Notes under the pieces: model-generated
The model's database searches: none
What the model was told of the DNA's origin: nothing
What the model saw: the letters and a program-made list of their open reading frames with translations, nothing else
In this document: in pieces, positions 11,270-23,789 of the stretch
Numbering within the stretch: the first letter of the stretch is position 1
How the letters are laid out: every line of letters begins with the position of its first letter
Translations under genes and position numbers: made by a program
Assembly: GCA_026120185.1 (NCBI GenBank)
Contig: JANUWF010002432.1
Location: 779,501 to 843,500, forward strand
Direction: 5' to 3'
From: Voacanga thouarsii
Taxonomy: Eukaryota; Streptophyta; Magnoliopsida; Gentianales; Apocynaceae
DNA: 64,000 nucleotides

Positions 11270-11958
11270 ACACATATGTAGCCCTCTGTATTGAGTATCA
11301 AGTTTCACGATCACATGAACATAGCCGCACAAAAACATGAACACCTGTCACAAATACATGAACATCCTAATATAACTACATGAAAACCTGCCAACCATAT
11401 AGCACCTTTCACAACCACACCAACACAGCCACACTCACATATGAACACCTACCATAAACACATGAACATCCTACATAACCACATGAACACCTGCCACAAA
11501 TGCATGAACATCCTATATAACTACATGAGCATAAGTTTCACAATTACATGAACACAACCGCAAAGCACCGAACACCTGTCACAAATACATGAACATCCTA
11601 TATAACTACATGAACACCTGTCAACCATATAGCACCTTTCCCAACCACACCAACACAGCTACACTCATACATGAACACCTGCCACAAACACATGAACATC
11701 CTATATAACTACACAAGCATAAGTAGAATTCCAATCACATGAACACAGCCACACAAACACATGAACACCTGCCACAAATATATGAACATCCTATATAACT
11801 ACATGAGCACCTGCCAACCATATAGCCCCTTTCCCAACCACACCAACACATCCACACTCACACATGAACACCTACCACAAACACATTAACATCTCACATA
11901 ACCACATGAACACCTGCTACAAATACATGAACATTATATATAACTGCATGAGCATAAG
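11270..11958 (+). repeat. ACATGAACA minisatellite block 1, left part
   Basis: These are degenerate ~21-bp units (for example ACATGAACACCTGCCACAAA, then ACATGAACATCCTATATAAC) organised into longer repeats that also include a CAACCATATAGCACC variant and a CACACCAACACAGCC variant. The block is split at 11958 by copy 2 of the LTR-like element and resumes at 16254 after the duplicated ATAAG. The array has no conserved dyad, no unique spacers and no coding potential. Confidence 0.9.
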
Positions 11959-12204
11959 TGTGAAACCCCGGTCAAAACCAACCTTAGAGTAAGGGGGTTG
12001 GGATGCATATCATACTTTATTTCATAGTTAAATATATTTTCATATGATTTTTATGTGTTTTGGATTTGATTTTTATTATTTTGAAGTCTTGTTAGTGAGT
12101 ATTGTGTGAGAGGGGCAAAATGGTAATTTTTGCCCGAGGTGAAAATAGGGAGATAGATTGTGGATTGAATAGAAAATAGTTTTCTAGTGGAAATAGCAAC
12201 AAGA

Positions 12205-12270
12205 GTTGTTGTGGTGTAGTGGTTAGAGTCTTAGAATTAATTATTGAAGTCTAGAGTTCAAATTCCATCA
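12205..12270 (+). promoter_or_regulatory. tRNA-like Pol III A/B box pair in copy 2
   Basis: The A box TGGTGTAGTGG (12212-12222) fits the TRGYNNARNNG consensus exactly. The B-box-like GAGTTCAAATTCC lies at 12254-12266. The spacing is tRNA-like. Confidence 0.65.
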
Positions 12271-13902
12271 TAGAACTTTAGCTAGATTAAATTTTATTTT
12301 TGCTTGGGGGGAGTTGGTTTCGGCCTTAAGGGCCTAGATCAATGTGGTGATGATGTTCTAGGAGAGACATGTTAGGAGTATTCTCATTCCACTCCTTTGC
12401 CTACTCGAAATTCCCAAAGGGAATTCTTGTTCCCTTGATCTTTGGTTTTCCTTAGCTTTCAACTCCTTAGTTTGATCAAGATGTTCTAGCCTTTTTCTTT
12501 CCAGAAAATTCAGTAAAGTACTGAGGTCTTTTAGGATAAAAATGTCTTGGTAAAAGACTTCTTATGGCCTGGAAAATATGGAAGAGTTGTGGGAAATTCC
12601 AAGAGGAAAATCCCTCTAGTGAGCTTGCTGAAATTTCATCCTAAACTAGTTCATCTTCCTTCATGGAATGAGCTGAAAATTTTCAGCTTGTTGTACCTTC
12701 AAAATGTCGAGCTTCTTAGCTAACATTCCCTCCCAAATGCTGCTAGAAAAATGACCTTAAGTTCAGCTTGAAACATAAATTATTCCTGCCATTTTCGGAC
12801 TGCTCAAGGACTGTACAAAACCAGTGAAAATTCTGGACAAAATCGCAGCTTTGGAGGTTCAAAACCAAGCTGTTTTCTTCCAGATTTTGTGCAGCACCTT
12901 AGCCATGTTTTTCCTCCATGAAGAAGGCTGGAAACCATCCTTGAATACCCCTAAAACCCCCCTTCAAACTCACTGCATCTCGGCTGGACGTGGCAGACGA
13001 AATTTTACCCAGAAAATTCTGTGCAGGAAAAACCTGGGCAGTCAAATGTCCAGCTTTGTTTTCTGTTTTTCTTCCAGCCGAAACACCAGCCCCAATCTGT
13101 CAAAACCTCCCTTAAACCACCATTAATAGAGCTCCATTGTTTCCCATAAGCTTCTGGTCGAAAGGCAGCAATGGCTGTCCGAAAATCCCTCCAACAAATC
13201 CCTGCAATTTAGCTTGATTACTTTCCAAAATTCCATCCATCTTATTTAGCAACCTTCCATGATATCTTGCTCAATTGACCAGACTTCTTCTTCATCATTG
13301 TGCCCCTTAGTTTCGGTCATCATAAGCCTTATTGAACCAGCTTTAATTCCTCAGAAAAGCTACACAACCAGTCGGCCATAGGAGACTTCAAAGCTGTCCA
13401 AACAATCAAGATATTCTTAGAATATTTAGTTTCCAAATTCACTTCCTAAAAATATTCTTCAAGGATTGTAACAACTAACTTTTCCTTTTCCCTTCCAAAC
13501 CAGAGACACAACTCCCTAAACCCTATTGAAAATCGGCCAGCCCTATCTCCCACAGAAAATTCGGTAGCTGCAAATTCCTTACCTCTCTCTCTCGATTTCC
13601 TGCAATCATCAAGAACACACACACACTACACCAAGAACACCTACTTCTTCTCTACACCTAATACCCCTCCAAACCATCTCAAACCCTCACGAAAATCTCC
13701 AGATTTAGTCTACTCATTGCTGTGAATCCATCAACACCATTATTAACATCAAAATCCTCCAAACATCTTGCTACTTCGAATCAAAAGCAGAAATTTCTGT
13801 GAAGAACAAGAACATCTTCAAGGTAAATTCACTCTATCGATTTCATCCTCTTCAAACTTGATCTCTAGTGGGAACCTATATGAATAACCATGCTAATGAT
13901 CT

Positions 13903-13940
13903 CTTCTTCTCTCTCTCTCTCTCTCCCCCTCCTCTCTCAT
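13903..13940 (+). repeat. Short CT-rich microsatellite in copy 2
   Basis: This is a CTCTTCTTCTCTCTCT tract interrupted by CCCCCTCC, at the site homologous to the CTAT run of copy 1 and the GA run of copy 3. Confidence 0.85.
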
Positions 13941-16253
13941 GGCCAAAATAACTCTTCTTTGGCCGGATGACTTCTCCTTCCATAATCTTGTTCTCGCCAT
14001 CTCTCTTGGACAAGGTTAGCCATCTAGGAGTTGGGATCTGCTCTAAACTCCTTCAAAGCATTCATCAACCAAGTAAGTACCTTCAACCTTTCTTTTAAAC
14101 TCTAGAATCATATCTCTAGGATGATGTTGTTAAAAGATGAATGACGATGGGATTGAGTATGTGTTGTTGATGATTGAAGCATGAGTACATGTATGATTGT
14201 GAAGGAGATGGGATTTATGCATGGAAGGATTATATTGGTTGGTTGTATGTGGAATTGAGTTTGATGCATGTCATAGGTAGTATGTGTGATGAAGTATGCT
14301 AGAGATTATGTCACCTTTGGTGAATAGGAGTTATATGCATGACTAGAATGTTGAAGCCATGATCATGTTTATGCTAGTAAAGGTTAAATCATGTCTTAAT
14401 AAATTTAGATCTATGCCTATATGCAAGATTTGGACGATTTAATGAATTGAAGGATTGTGTATGTTCTTGATTGAGGGTGGCCATAGAAATTTGATCATGA
14501 TCTAGTTGTCCCTAAAACTAAATTTCACTTTATGCATAAAATACTCAATAAAATAATATTGCTATTATTTTCGAAAAACCCTAGGAAGGGTAGATTTGGA
14601 ATTATTATATATATAAAGGATATTTTAGTCAAATAAATAATAACTTTGCTAGAAAATAAAATAAATAAATTTTATTTAAAATAAAGAGATCAATTAAAGC
14701 TTTATGAGAATGATTCATAATTAGTAAATATATTTACTAAATCAAAACCCTTAAGGATTTACTTATTATTTTCCAAGAAAGGCTTATTAAATTTAATCTC
14801 AACTAGTTTTAGCTATCAATTATTTTCTAACAACTAAACTATCATTAAATCACTATTTTACCAAGTACCATCTATGACTCTTGATCAAATAAACTCTAAA
14901 TTTTTCCTAACAAGGTTTAAACTTTCAACTTATTAGAATTTATTTTCCAAACCATTAATTATTTTAAATAACAAATTAAACTTAGCTTATAAACCTATTT
15001 AGTTATTATTTTATCTTAAAGCTTGGGACACTAGGATCATGGAGGTAGTGAATTGAATTGATTTAAAATTGAGGAAGTGGTTTGTGTCTTGAAATTGATT
15101 AAGATTTATATTTACCCATGTGGGGTTAGGTCAGCTATTCGAGATCTTGTTGTTGTGAGCAAGAATTAGGTAAGCTCCTGCATAAAACCTATCGATGTGA
15201 AAAATGTTTTCCGTATGACAAGCTAAATGTGGAGTGTATGGACACTCGTTTATCTGAAGGCAATTGAGGGTTGAATTCGTTCTTATTTCCAACACTTAAA
15301 TTATTTAATAGCTAATGAGAAGATTTTCCAAACTTAAAACTCCTTCCAAAACTGATTTCTCCCAAAACTTTGGAAACCTTCAAATTGCTATTTTCATGAA
15401 GAGCAATGCCTCGTTCATTTTATCCCAAGTGGGAAACGTCGTTGAGTACTCAATAGGGGTGGACTACTAGGACCAGTCTTTGAAGGGTTAGGGTAAGTCT
15501 CTCAGCAGGTGGCCACCTCTGAGGGGCAAGTCCTTCCCGGATAAGATGTCAGTCCAGTGAGTCGTGCCGATCTGAGCTAGCAGTTTGTTTTCAGTCAAGT
15601 GACTGTGTTTTGCCGGAATGGACACCGGGTGTTGTGTGGGTATAGAGAAGGAGGAGTATCTTGCCCAGTAGGCCGATCAACTACTTTTGTCAGTCTGCAC
15701 AAAGTGTCGGCATTCTGACCGGTCATGGGGCGCAACGTGTGGTAACCCATATCCCTTTCTTTTGAGTGGTTGATTTCATTACTTATGTACGGTTAGATAA
15801 GCTAAAACGCCACTCTTGCTTTTGACTAATGTTTGATGCTTGCCAATGTTTCTCTTATAAAAGTTTCACACTTTGCATCCACGAACTGTTTTCACTAAAC
15901 ACCCAAGCACACACGGACTTACTGAGATTTCTGTCTCATCACCTTTTTATCATGATTTTAGGTTGATTCTGCTGTGGGGTTGAGTAGCTAGTAATATCTG
16001 CCTTGGAAGAGAATGTGTCTTTTGATTTTATGTATTGCTTTGTAGAGACAAGAGTGGATAATTTTATTTATGGTTTTTGTTTTGGAGTTTCATGGATTTA
16101 CTCTTGGAGTATTTTGGGTTGTAATAAATTTTTAAGTTAAAGTATTATTTTATTTCAGTCATTTTATTTGTGTGACCTAGTTATAAAGACCTCTTGTCCT
16201 TTGGACGGGGCGACATCCCCGGCCCTGGCGGGCCTAGGCTTCGAGGTGTTACA

Positions 16254-17304
16254 ATAAGTTTCACAATCACAAGAACACAGCCACACAAACACATGAATAC
16301 CTGCCACAAATACATGAACATCCTATATAACTACATGAACACCTGCCAACTATATAGCACCTTTCCCAACCACACCAACACAACCACACTCACACATGAA
16401 CACCTACCATTAGTACATGAACACATGCCACAAATACATAAACATCCTATACAACACCTGCCAACCATAGAGCCACACAAACACCTACCTACCATATAGC
16501 CAACCTTGCACAACCACATACACAGCCACACAAACACCTGCCAACATCCTACGTAACCACATGAACACCAGTCAACCACACAGCACCATTCACAACCACA
16601 CTAACCACAGACACACAAACACATGCACACATATACAAACATATGAACATCCTACATAACCACATGAACACCTACCACAAATACATGAACATCCTATATA
16701 ACTTCATGAACATAAGTTTCATAATCAGATGAACACAGCCGCACAAACACATGAACACCTGTCACAAATACTTAAACATCCTACATAACTACATGAACAC
16801 CTGCCAACCATACAGGCAACATTTCATAACCACATGAACACAGCCACACAAACACATAAACAGCTAGCACAAATACATGAACACAGGCCATAAATACATA
16901 AACATCCTATACAACACCTGCCTACCATATATAGCCACACAAACGCCTGCCTACCATATAGCCATCCCTGCATAGCCACACAAACACCTGCCAACACCCT
17001 ACATAACCATATGAACACCAGTCAACCATATAGCACCTTTCACAACCACACTAACATAGCCACACAAACACATGAACACCTATCACAAATACATGAACAT
17101 CTTGCATAACAACATGAACACAATCTTCAGCATAGCCAACCTTTCACAATCATTTTAACACAGCCACAAAAACATAAACATCATCATCATGTATATGAAC
17201 ATCCTAAGATGAAATAATAGTAAAAACTTGCCAAACATATAGCCAAGCTTTCACAACCGCACTAACAAGCCACACAAACACATGAACAACCTCCTGGCAA
17301 AAAA
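16254..17304 (+). repeat. ACATGAACA minisatellite block 1, right part
   Basis: This continues the array interrupted at 11958. Units such as ACATGAACACCTGCCAAC, ACATACATGAACATCC and CACACAAACACC recur for about 1 kb. It is cut at 17304 by the minus-strand LTR-like element (TSD AAAAA) and resumes briefly at 21695. Confidence 0.9.
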
Positions 17305-19416
17305 TGTAACACCCCGCTACCTAGGCCCGCCAGGGCCGGGGATGTCACTCTGTCCAAAGGACATAACTAGGTCACACAATTAAAATAGCGAAATGAAAAT
17401 AATAATTTAACTTAAAATTTATTACAACCCAAGAATAAATCCACGAATAAAACCATGAATTCCCAAAAGAAAAAAAAATCCATAAATAAAATCATCCACT
17501 CTCAACTCCCCAAAGCAATACGTAAAAATAAAAGACAACATTCTCTTCCAAGGCAGATAACACAAGCTACTCATCCCCACAGCAGGATCAGCCTGAAATC
17601 ATGGTAAAAAGGTGATGAGACAGAAATCTCAGTAAGTCCGTGTGTGCTTTGAGTGTTCAGTGGAAATAGTTCGTGGATGCAGAGTGTAAAAACTTTATAA
17701 GAGAAATATTGGCAAGCAATAAACATTAGTCAAAAGCAAGAGTGGAGTTTTGGCTTTTCCAGCCATACATAATTTATAAGATCAACCACTCGAAAGAAAG
17801 GATTATGGGTTACCACACGTTGGGCCCCATAACCGGATGGTCAGTATGTCGACACTTTGTGCAGACTGACTAAAGGTAGGTGATCGGCCTACTGGGCAAG
17901 ATACTCCTCATTTTCTATACCCAAACAACAACCGGGTGTCCATTCCGGCAAAATACAGTCACTTGACTGAAATAAAAACTGCTAGCTCGGACCGGCATGA
18001 CTAAGTAGTACTGACGTTTCTCTAAGTTGAGTTCATCTTCTGGAGGAGGCCTCTTGCCAGAACACTCACTTTTGCTCTTCAAAACTAGTACTACCAGTCT
18101 ACCCCCATTGAGTACTCAACGTAACATATCCCACTTGGGAAGAAAATGAACAAAACACAGTTCCACTTGAAAATGGCAATTCAGGTTTTCCAAAGTTTGG
18201 GGCAAAATTGGTTTTAGAAAGAATTTTAGGTTTAGAGTAAAACCGCCCCTTGATTTACAAATAATTTATTTATCTGAAATGAGAATGGAAATAATCCTCA
18301 ATTGCCTTTACAGAAATGAGTGACCCTGCACTCTACATTTGGCTTGCCATAAAAAAAATCAGTTTTCATCAAACAGGTTTTATGCAGGAGCTTACTTGAT
18401 CCGTGCCCACAACAAAGGTCTCCAACAGCTGACCTAACCCCGCATAGGGTAAATACAAACCACAATCAAACTCATGCCAAAGACTCACTTTCTCAAATAA
18501 AACTAACTCAACTTACTACAATCATATCCCTAGTGTCCCAAGCTTTAAGGCTCAATAATAAATAAAAAGGGATTATAAAATAAATCTAGTTTGATATTAA
18601 AATAACTAGAGTTTGGGAAATAGGTACAAAAAGTTGAAGGTTTAAATCTTGCTAAAAATAAATTATGGTTTATTTGAAAAAGGGTCCAAGGTGGTATTAG
18701 GTAAAATAATGATTTATTAATAATTTAGTCGTTAGAAAATAATTGATGGCTAAAATTTGTTGCAAATAAATTTAATGAGTCTTGCTTGAAAAATAATAAG
18801 CAAATCCTTAATGGATTTTGATTAAAAGATAATAATTAAATTTTTAGTAATAAATATTTTATTAATTATAATTTTTTCCATAAAAGGATTTAATTGATTT
18901 TATTATTTTAAATAATATATATTTTTTATTTTTCTAGCAAAAACTATTATTTATTTGACTAAAATATCACTATTTTATATAAAAGACCAAATCCACATTT
19001 TCCTATGGTTTTCAAAATTTTACTAGAAAAATCATATTATTAAATATTTTATTAATGAAATAAAATTTAGCTTAGGGACAACTAGATCATGATCATATTC
19101 CTATAGCTAACCACAATCATGAATATAAACAACCCTTCAATTCATCAAATCATCCAAATCATGCATGCCAGCATAGATCTCAATTTATCAAAACATGATC
19201 TAACCCCTACTGGCATAAATATGATCATGGCTTCAATAATCTCACATGAATATAAATCCCATTCACCAAAGGTGACATAATCTCTAGCATACTTCATCAT
19301 AAATACTACCTATGACATGCATCAAACCTCAAATCAACATGCAATCAACCAAGATAATCCTTCCAGGCATAAATCCCATCTTCTTCACAAACATACATAT
19401 ATTAATACTTCAATCT

Positions 19417-19421
<5 letters not shown>

Positions 19422-19460
<39 letters not shown>
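19422..19460. repeat. (TA)n microsatellite in copy 3
   Basis: A perfect AT run is homologous in position to that at 8919-8963. Confidence 0.95.
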
Positions 19461-19463
<3 letters not shown>

Positions 19464-19682
19464 TCCAATCCTATCGCCATCCACCTACTATCATCATCAT
19501 CCTAGAGATATGAATCTAGAGTTTAAAAAGGAAGATTGAAGGTACTTACTTGGTTGATGAATGCCTTGAAGGAGTTTAGAGTAGATCTCAACTCCTAGAT
19601 GTCTAACTTTGTCCATGGGAGATGGCGAAAGCATGTTCATGGGAGAAAAAGTCATCTGGCCAATAGAGGGGAATTTTCGGTC

Positions 19683-19684
<2 letters not shown>

Positions 19685-19750
<66 letters not shown>
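19685..19750. repeat. (GA)n microsatellite in copy 3
   Basis: This is an uninterrupted 66-bp GA run at the position of the CTAT/CT tract of copy 1. The repeat motif itself has changed between copies. Confidence 0.95.
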
Positions 19751-19752
<2 letters not shown>

Positions 19753-21382
19753 ATTAGCATGTTTATTCACATAGGCTCTCACTAGAGATCAAGATTGGAG
19801 AAGATGAAGTTGTTAGAATAAATTTACCTTGAAGGTGTTCTTGACCTTAACAGAAATTTCTGGTTTTTGATCCAACAGTGCAAGTTGGATTTTGGAGTTT
19901 GATGTTAAAAATGGTATGGATGGACTCACAGCAATGAATAGATGAAATCTGAAATTTTTAGAGGTAGTTTGAAGTGATTTGGAGAGGTATTAGGTGAAAG
20001 GAATGAGTAGGTGTTCTTGGTGTACTATGTGTTCTTAAAGGTTGAAGAGAATAGAGAGTTCTTGGATGGAGGCTGCCGAAATTCTGAAGAGATTAGGGCT
20101 GCCAAACTGTTTGTAGGGTTTAGGAAGATGGTTTTTATGGTTTGGAAGGAAAAAGGAAAGGCTAGTTGTTAAAATCCTTGAAGAATATTTTTGGGAAGCA
20201 AATTTGGAAACTAGATATCACAAGAATATCTTTGATTATTGGAGAGCTTTTGGAGATCTGCCATGGATGAATTTCTGGGCAGTATTTTGGTTGAATGAAA
20301 GCTGGTTGAAGGAGGCATAGGGTGGCCAAAATTATGGAGTATAATGGTGGAGAGAAGGTCTGGTTGTTTGAGGTATACTTTATAGAAAGTTGTTAAATCA
20401 TGGTAGCTGGAATTTTGGTATCCAAATCAAGGAATGATTGCAGAATTTTTTTGGAAATCTTTTAGGCATCCATGGCTGGATTTTCGTGCAGAAATTTGGG
20501 AGGATAATGGAGTTCTGTTAATGGAGGTTTAAGGGTGGTTTTTGCAAAAAAAAAGGATGGAGTTTCGGCTAGGAGAGAATTAGGAAACAAAGCTGGAAAA
20601 AAAACCACTGCATAGATTTTTGCACGGCTGGAATTTTCTGGGCAGTTTTCGGCTGCCCTTTTCTAGGCAATTTGTAGAGGCTTTGAAGGGGAATTTCTGG
20701 GGCTTTCAAGGCTGGTTTCCAGCCTACTTCATGGAGGAAAAACATGGCTAGGGTGCTGCATAAAAACTAGAAGAAAACAGCTTGGTTTTGGACCTCCAAA
20801 GCTGTGATTTGTATAGGATTTTTTTCTGGTTTTGCACCATCTTTGTGCAGCCTGAAAATGGCAAAAATAATTCATTTTTCAAACTGATCTTAAGGCCATT
20901 TTTCTGGCAGCATTTGGGAGGGAAAGTCAGCTAAGAAGCTCGACAATTTGAAGGTACAACAAACTGAAAAATTTCAGCTCATTCTAAGAAGTAAGATGAA
21001 CTAGTCTAGAGTGAAATTTCAACAAGCTTACTAGAGGGATTTTTCCCCTTGGAATTTCCTACCATTCTTCCACATTTTTCAGACCATGAGAAGCCTTTTA
21101 CTAGGACATTTTGATCTCACAAGATCACAGAATTTTACTGAAATTTCTAGAAAGAAAATGGATAGAACATCTTGATCAAACTAAGGAGTTGAAAATTGAG
21201 GAAAATTAAGGATCAAGGGAAAATGAATTCCCTTTGAGAAATGCGAGTAGAGTAAAGGAGTGGAATGAGAATACTCCTAACATGTCTCTCTTAGGACCAT
21301 CATCCCTACCTTACTCTAAGCTCATAAGACCGAAATTTCCTCCACTAAGCAAAAATATAATTTAATCTAGCTAAAGCTTCTA

Positions 21383-21450
21383 TGATGGAATTCGAACCCA
21401 AGACCTCAAGAATTAATTCCAAAGCTCTAACCACTACACCAAAACAACTC
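21383..21450 (-). promoter_or_regulatory. tRNA-like Pol III A/B box pair in copy 3
   Basis: On the minus strand the A box TGGTGTAGTGG (21431-21441) and the B box GGGTTCGAATTCC (21387-21399) are the best preserved of the three copies, with a B box almost at tRNA consensus. The element's 5' end lies about 240 bp upstream. Confidence 0.68.
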
Positions 21451-21694
21451 TTGTTCTTATTTCCTCTCTAAAATTCTTTTCCTATTTATTTCCCAAGCTA
21501 TCTCCATATTTTCACCTCAGGCAAAAATTACAATTTTGCCATTCTCACTCAATAATCATATTCAAGCCCTCTAGACTATAAAACACAAATTCAATGCACA
21601 TAAAATCATATAAAAATATATTTAAACATGCAATAAAATATGATATGCATCCCAACCCCCTTACTCTAAGGTTGGTTTTGGCTGGGGTTTCACA

Positions 21695-21790
21695 AAAAAC
21701 ATAATCATCAACTACATAACCACAATCCTCAATATATTCCAAACCTTTCACAACTACATGAACACAGACAAACCTTCACTATGTTATCTC
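21695..21790 (+). repeat. Minisatellite remnant right of copy 3
   Basis: A few degenerate units (ACTACATAACCACA, CAACTACATGAACACAG) follow the duplicated AAAAA and end block 1. Confidence 0.65.
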
Positions 21791-22239
21791 GCGAACTAAC
21801 CACTGAAACATAAAATCTTAAATCTTTACAATTTATATATCATACATTAAGGTTGAAGCACAAACACCACAAGTCCGATGAAGATCATATGCTATCTATC
21901 AAACATAGAAGGCAATGTATCACCATTACTCCCATATACCAATAATAATACCATGTAACATATACTCGATAAACAACTGTTCATCCTTGTTTAATATCCA
22001 TTAAACATCCAACATGAAATTGTTTTCTACTAAAGGGGTTCAATAGAATTCCAAAAATTGGCAGGCTTTCTTATGTTAGCTCGGATAGTCATTTGTGTTG
22101 CTGCTCCTCAGTTACAGCACACTAGACTGATTTAGAAACCTTTGGCACCACTCGAACACATGCGTCCCTCCCACTAAATTTAGTTCTCCGTGTTCGAGCA
22201 TCTCCCACACCTCATGTTTGCTTCCACCATCGTTTCCAG
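21791..22239. other. Non-coding interval
   Basis: No supported feature was found. Part may be 3' flank of the minus-strand Ulp1-like pseudogene. Confidence 0.35.
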
Positions 22240-22371
22240 TGCTTAGCAACCTAGCTAGGCAACTTCAGCTCGTGGCATATCTGTTCTCACTCCTCATTTG
22301 CATTGGCTCTCATTAATGCCCCGCAAAATTGCACACGGTATCGATCGGTATTAACTTGTCAAGTTGCGTTT

Positions 22372-23572
22372 CAACAACACACATAATTAGATCTATGTAA
22401 GTAAAAGATATAAAATTGAAATCTGGGATTAATGCTTTCGTCTTGGATTACTTTGGTCACAAATGGGTCCATTCGACCCCACCACCGCTCTAAGAATTGT
22501 ATAGCCATAATCCCTGTATCACACTTAATAACGAGTATCAACAAATAGCATGTTAAGATTTGTAGACAAATGCATCAAATTAAATTCTTTCTTAACTGTG
22601 GATAACTTAATTGAATGCTTACTCCATGTTTTTGCCGCATCGGGATACACCGGCTGTATAAATCTTAAATGGCGTAGACAACGAATAAGCAAAGGGGTAT
22701 ACCAGTTTCGGTACCGTGTCAAAGATGTATCCCTACAATGAACATTAATAAGAAAAATAGCATCTTTTTAAATCTTCTTTAATTGTTGTTTATATAACAA
22801 ATGATCAATCGTAAGACGACATAATTTAATGATTGGGGTGATGATTGAGGTGAAATCGGGAGAACCAACCACATATTCTGCCAGTGATGAAATAAACGCT
22901 GGTGAAGTCCTGGGGGTAGGGTCAAGAATATCGATACGCCTTTGGGTAACATCAATTGATAGAACAAACCACATGGTATTCACCTCAACTGGAATTAAAA
23001 ACTACATATTAAGATTTGGATTCAAATCATGCCTCTTGAACACGAAATTCAGCCACATACTGAAAATGTGTTAGGACAATGAAATACGACTAAAAAATAA
23101 GAACAGATAATGGATATACCAAATCACGTCGGGTGAAATCAAACCCCAACTTAGCAAAATCGAAGCACTCTCTGAATTCTTTGACAAGGGCAGATGTTGC
23201 CGTCCTCGTAGTTAATGTTGACATCAGCTTATCCTAGTTGTATAACGTTTAATGGTATACAACGAACTACTCAATTTTATTTTGCATGGTTAAAGTGTAA
23301 ACTTATATTGCAAAATAGATTATTTGCTCACCGCAGTCACACAGCTAAAAATGTATCTCAGGCGCATCCCTTGCCATGAAGTTTGATTGAGCATGTCCAC
23401 ACAGCAGCCCATTAGCTGGCCATAAATAAAAAATAAAACTAGTATAAGTCTTTAGTAATAAACCACACGTGGAAAGAGACACATTGAATATCATACGAAG
23501 TACCTTCCTCGTCACGTGCTCTCCCTTGTAGAGACAAGCAAGATCACCGTGATTTAGCACGTCGCCATACAT
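22372..23572 (-). pseudogene. Ulp1/C48 protease-like region lacking its catalytic residues
   Basis: Ulp1-type proteases cleave SUMO-like modifiers using His, Asp and Cys. The exons here read G-E-H-V-T-R-K-V-L-R (donor GTACTT), then S-W-Q-G-M-R-L-R-Y-I-F, then N-T-M-W-F-V-L-S-I-D-V with D-I-L-D-P, then I-M-A-I-Q-F-L-E-R-W-W. The family's H-W is M-W here, so the catalytic His is replaced by Met. Before I-M-A-I-Q-F-L-E the expected D-C-G is missing: it reads D-T-G if unspliced, or T-W-R if the GTAAGC donor at about 22633 is joined to the TACAG acceptor. The Asp side (D-I-L-D-P) is kept. This domain is therefore predicted inactive. Confidence 0.65.
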
Positions 23573-23789
23573 ATGAACAAGGACCTCGCTTAAAAAATGA
23601 AATAGAAAATTATGTCAGTCCATTTTTTTGGGTTGACATGAAGGAGTGAAATACAATGTTAACAACAATTATAATATTTGAATTAAAAACAACCTTGGCT
23701 TACGGCTTGGATCCCAAGCGTACTTTGCCAGTTTTTTTTTCAATGTCAAGCAACTTTCCACCGACTGCCTTAACAAACTCATTTGAATC

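Larger units (their letters stand above)
11959..16253 (+). mobile_element. Complete giant LTR-like element, copy 2 (4,295 bp, TSD ATAAG)
   Basis: It starts TGTGAAACCCC, ends GAGGTGTTACA and is flanked by ATAAG at 11954-11958 and 16254-16258. The insertion cut a minisatellite unit in two: the uninterrupted form GAGCATAAGTTTCAC is preserved at about 11527. It has the same layout as copy 1 but lacks the TA microsatellite and carries only a short CT tract. It encodes no retrotransposon protein. Sequence similarity is highest to the truncated copy at 1-1111, so at least two subfamilies are present. Confidence 0.86.
17305..21694 (-). mobile_element. Complete giant LTR-like element, copy 3, inverted (4,390 bp, TSD AAAAA)
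   Basis: On the plus strand it runs from TGTAACACCCC (17305) to GGGGTTTCACA (21694), the reverse complement of copies 1 and 2. It is flanked by AAAAA at 17300-17304 and 21695-21699. It shares with copy 1 the TA microsatellite and most sequence variants. On its own strand it keeps a splice-like GTAAGC site and the tRNA-like box pair. It has no retrotransposon coding sequence. Confidence 0.84.

Noticed and set aside
7410..13126. Shared open frames in copies 1 and 2 (7410-7790 and 12824-13126)
   Set aside because: Similarity follows from element homology. The frames differ in length and are interrupted in copy 3, and they show no domain or codon bias.
16331..17018. Cys/Gly/Val-rich minus-strand frames in the minisatellite
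   Set aside because: This is low-complexity translation of the ~21-bp repeat, which is a multiple of three and so stays open by chance.
11270..17304. Possible CRISPR-like array
   Set aside because: The units are degenerate, spacing is about 21 bp with no unique spacers or constant repeat, and the DNA is eukaryotic.
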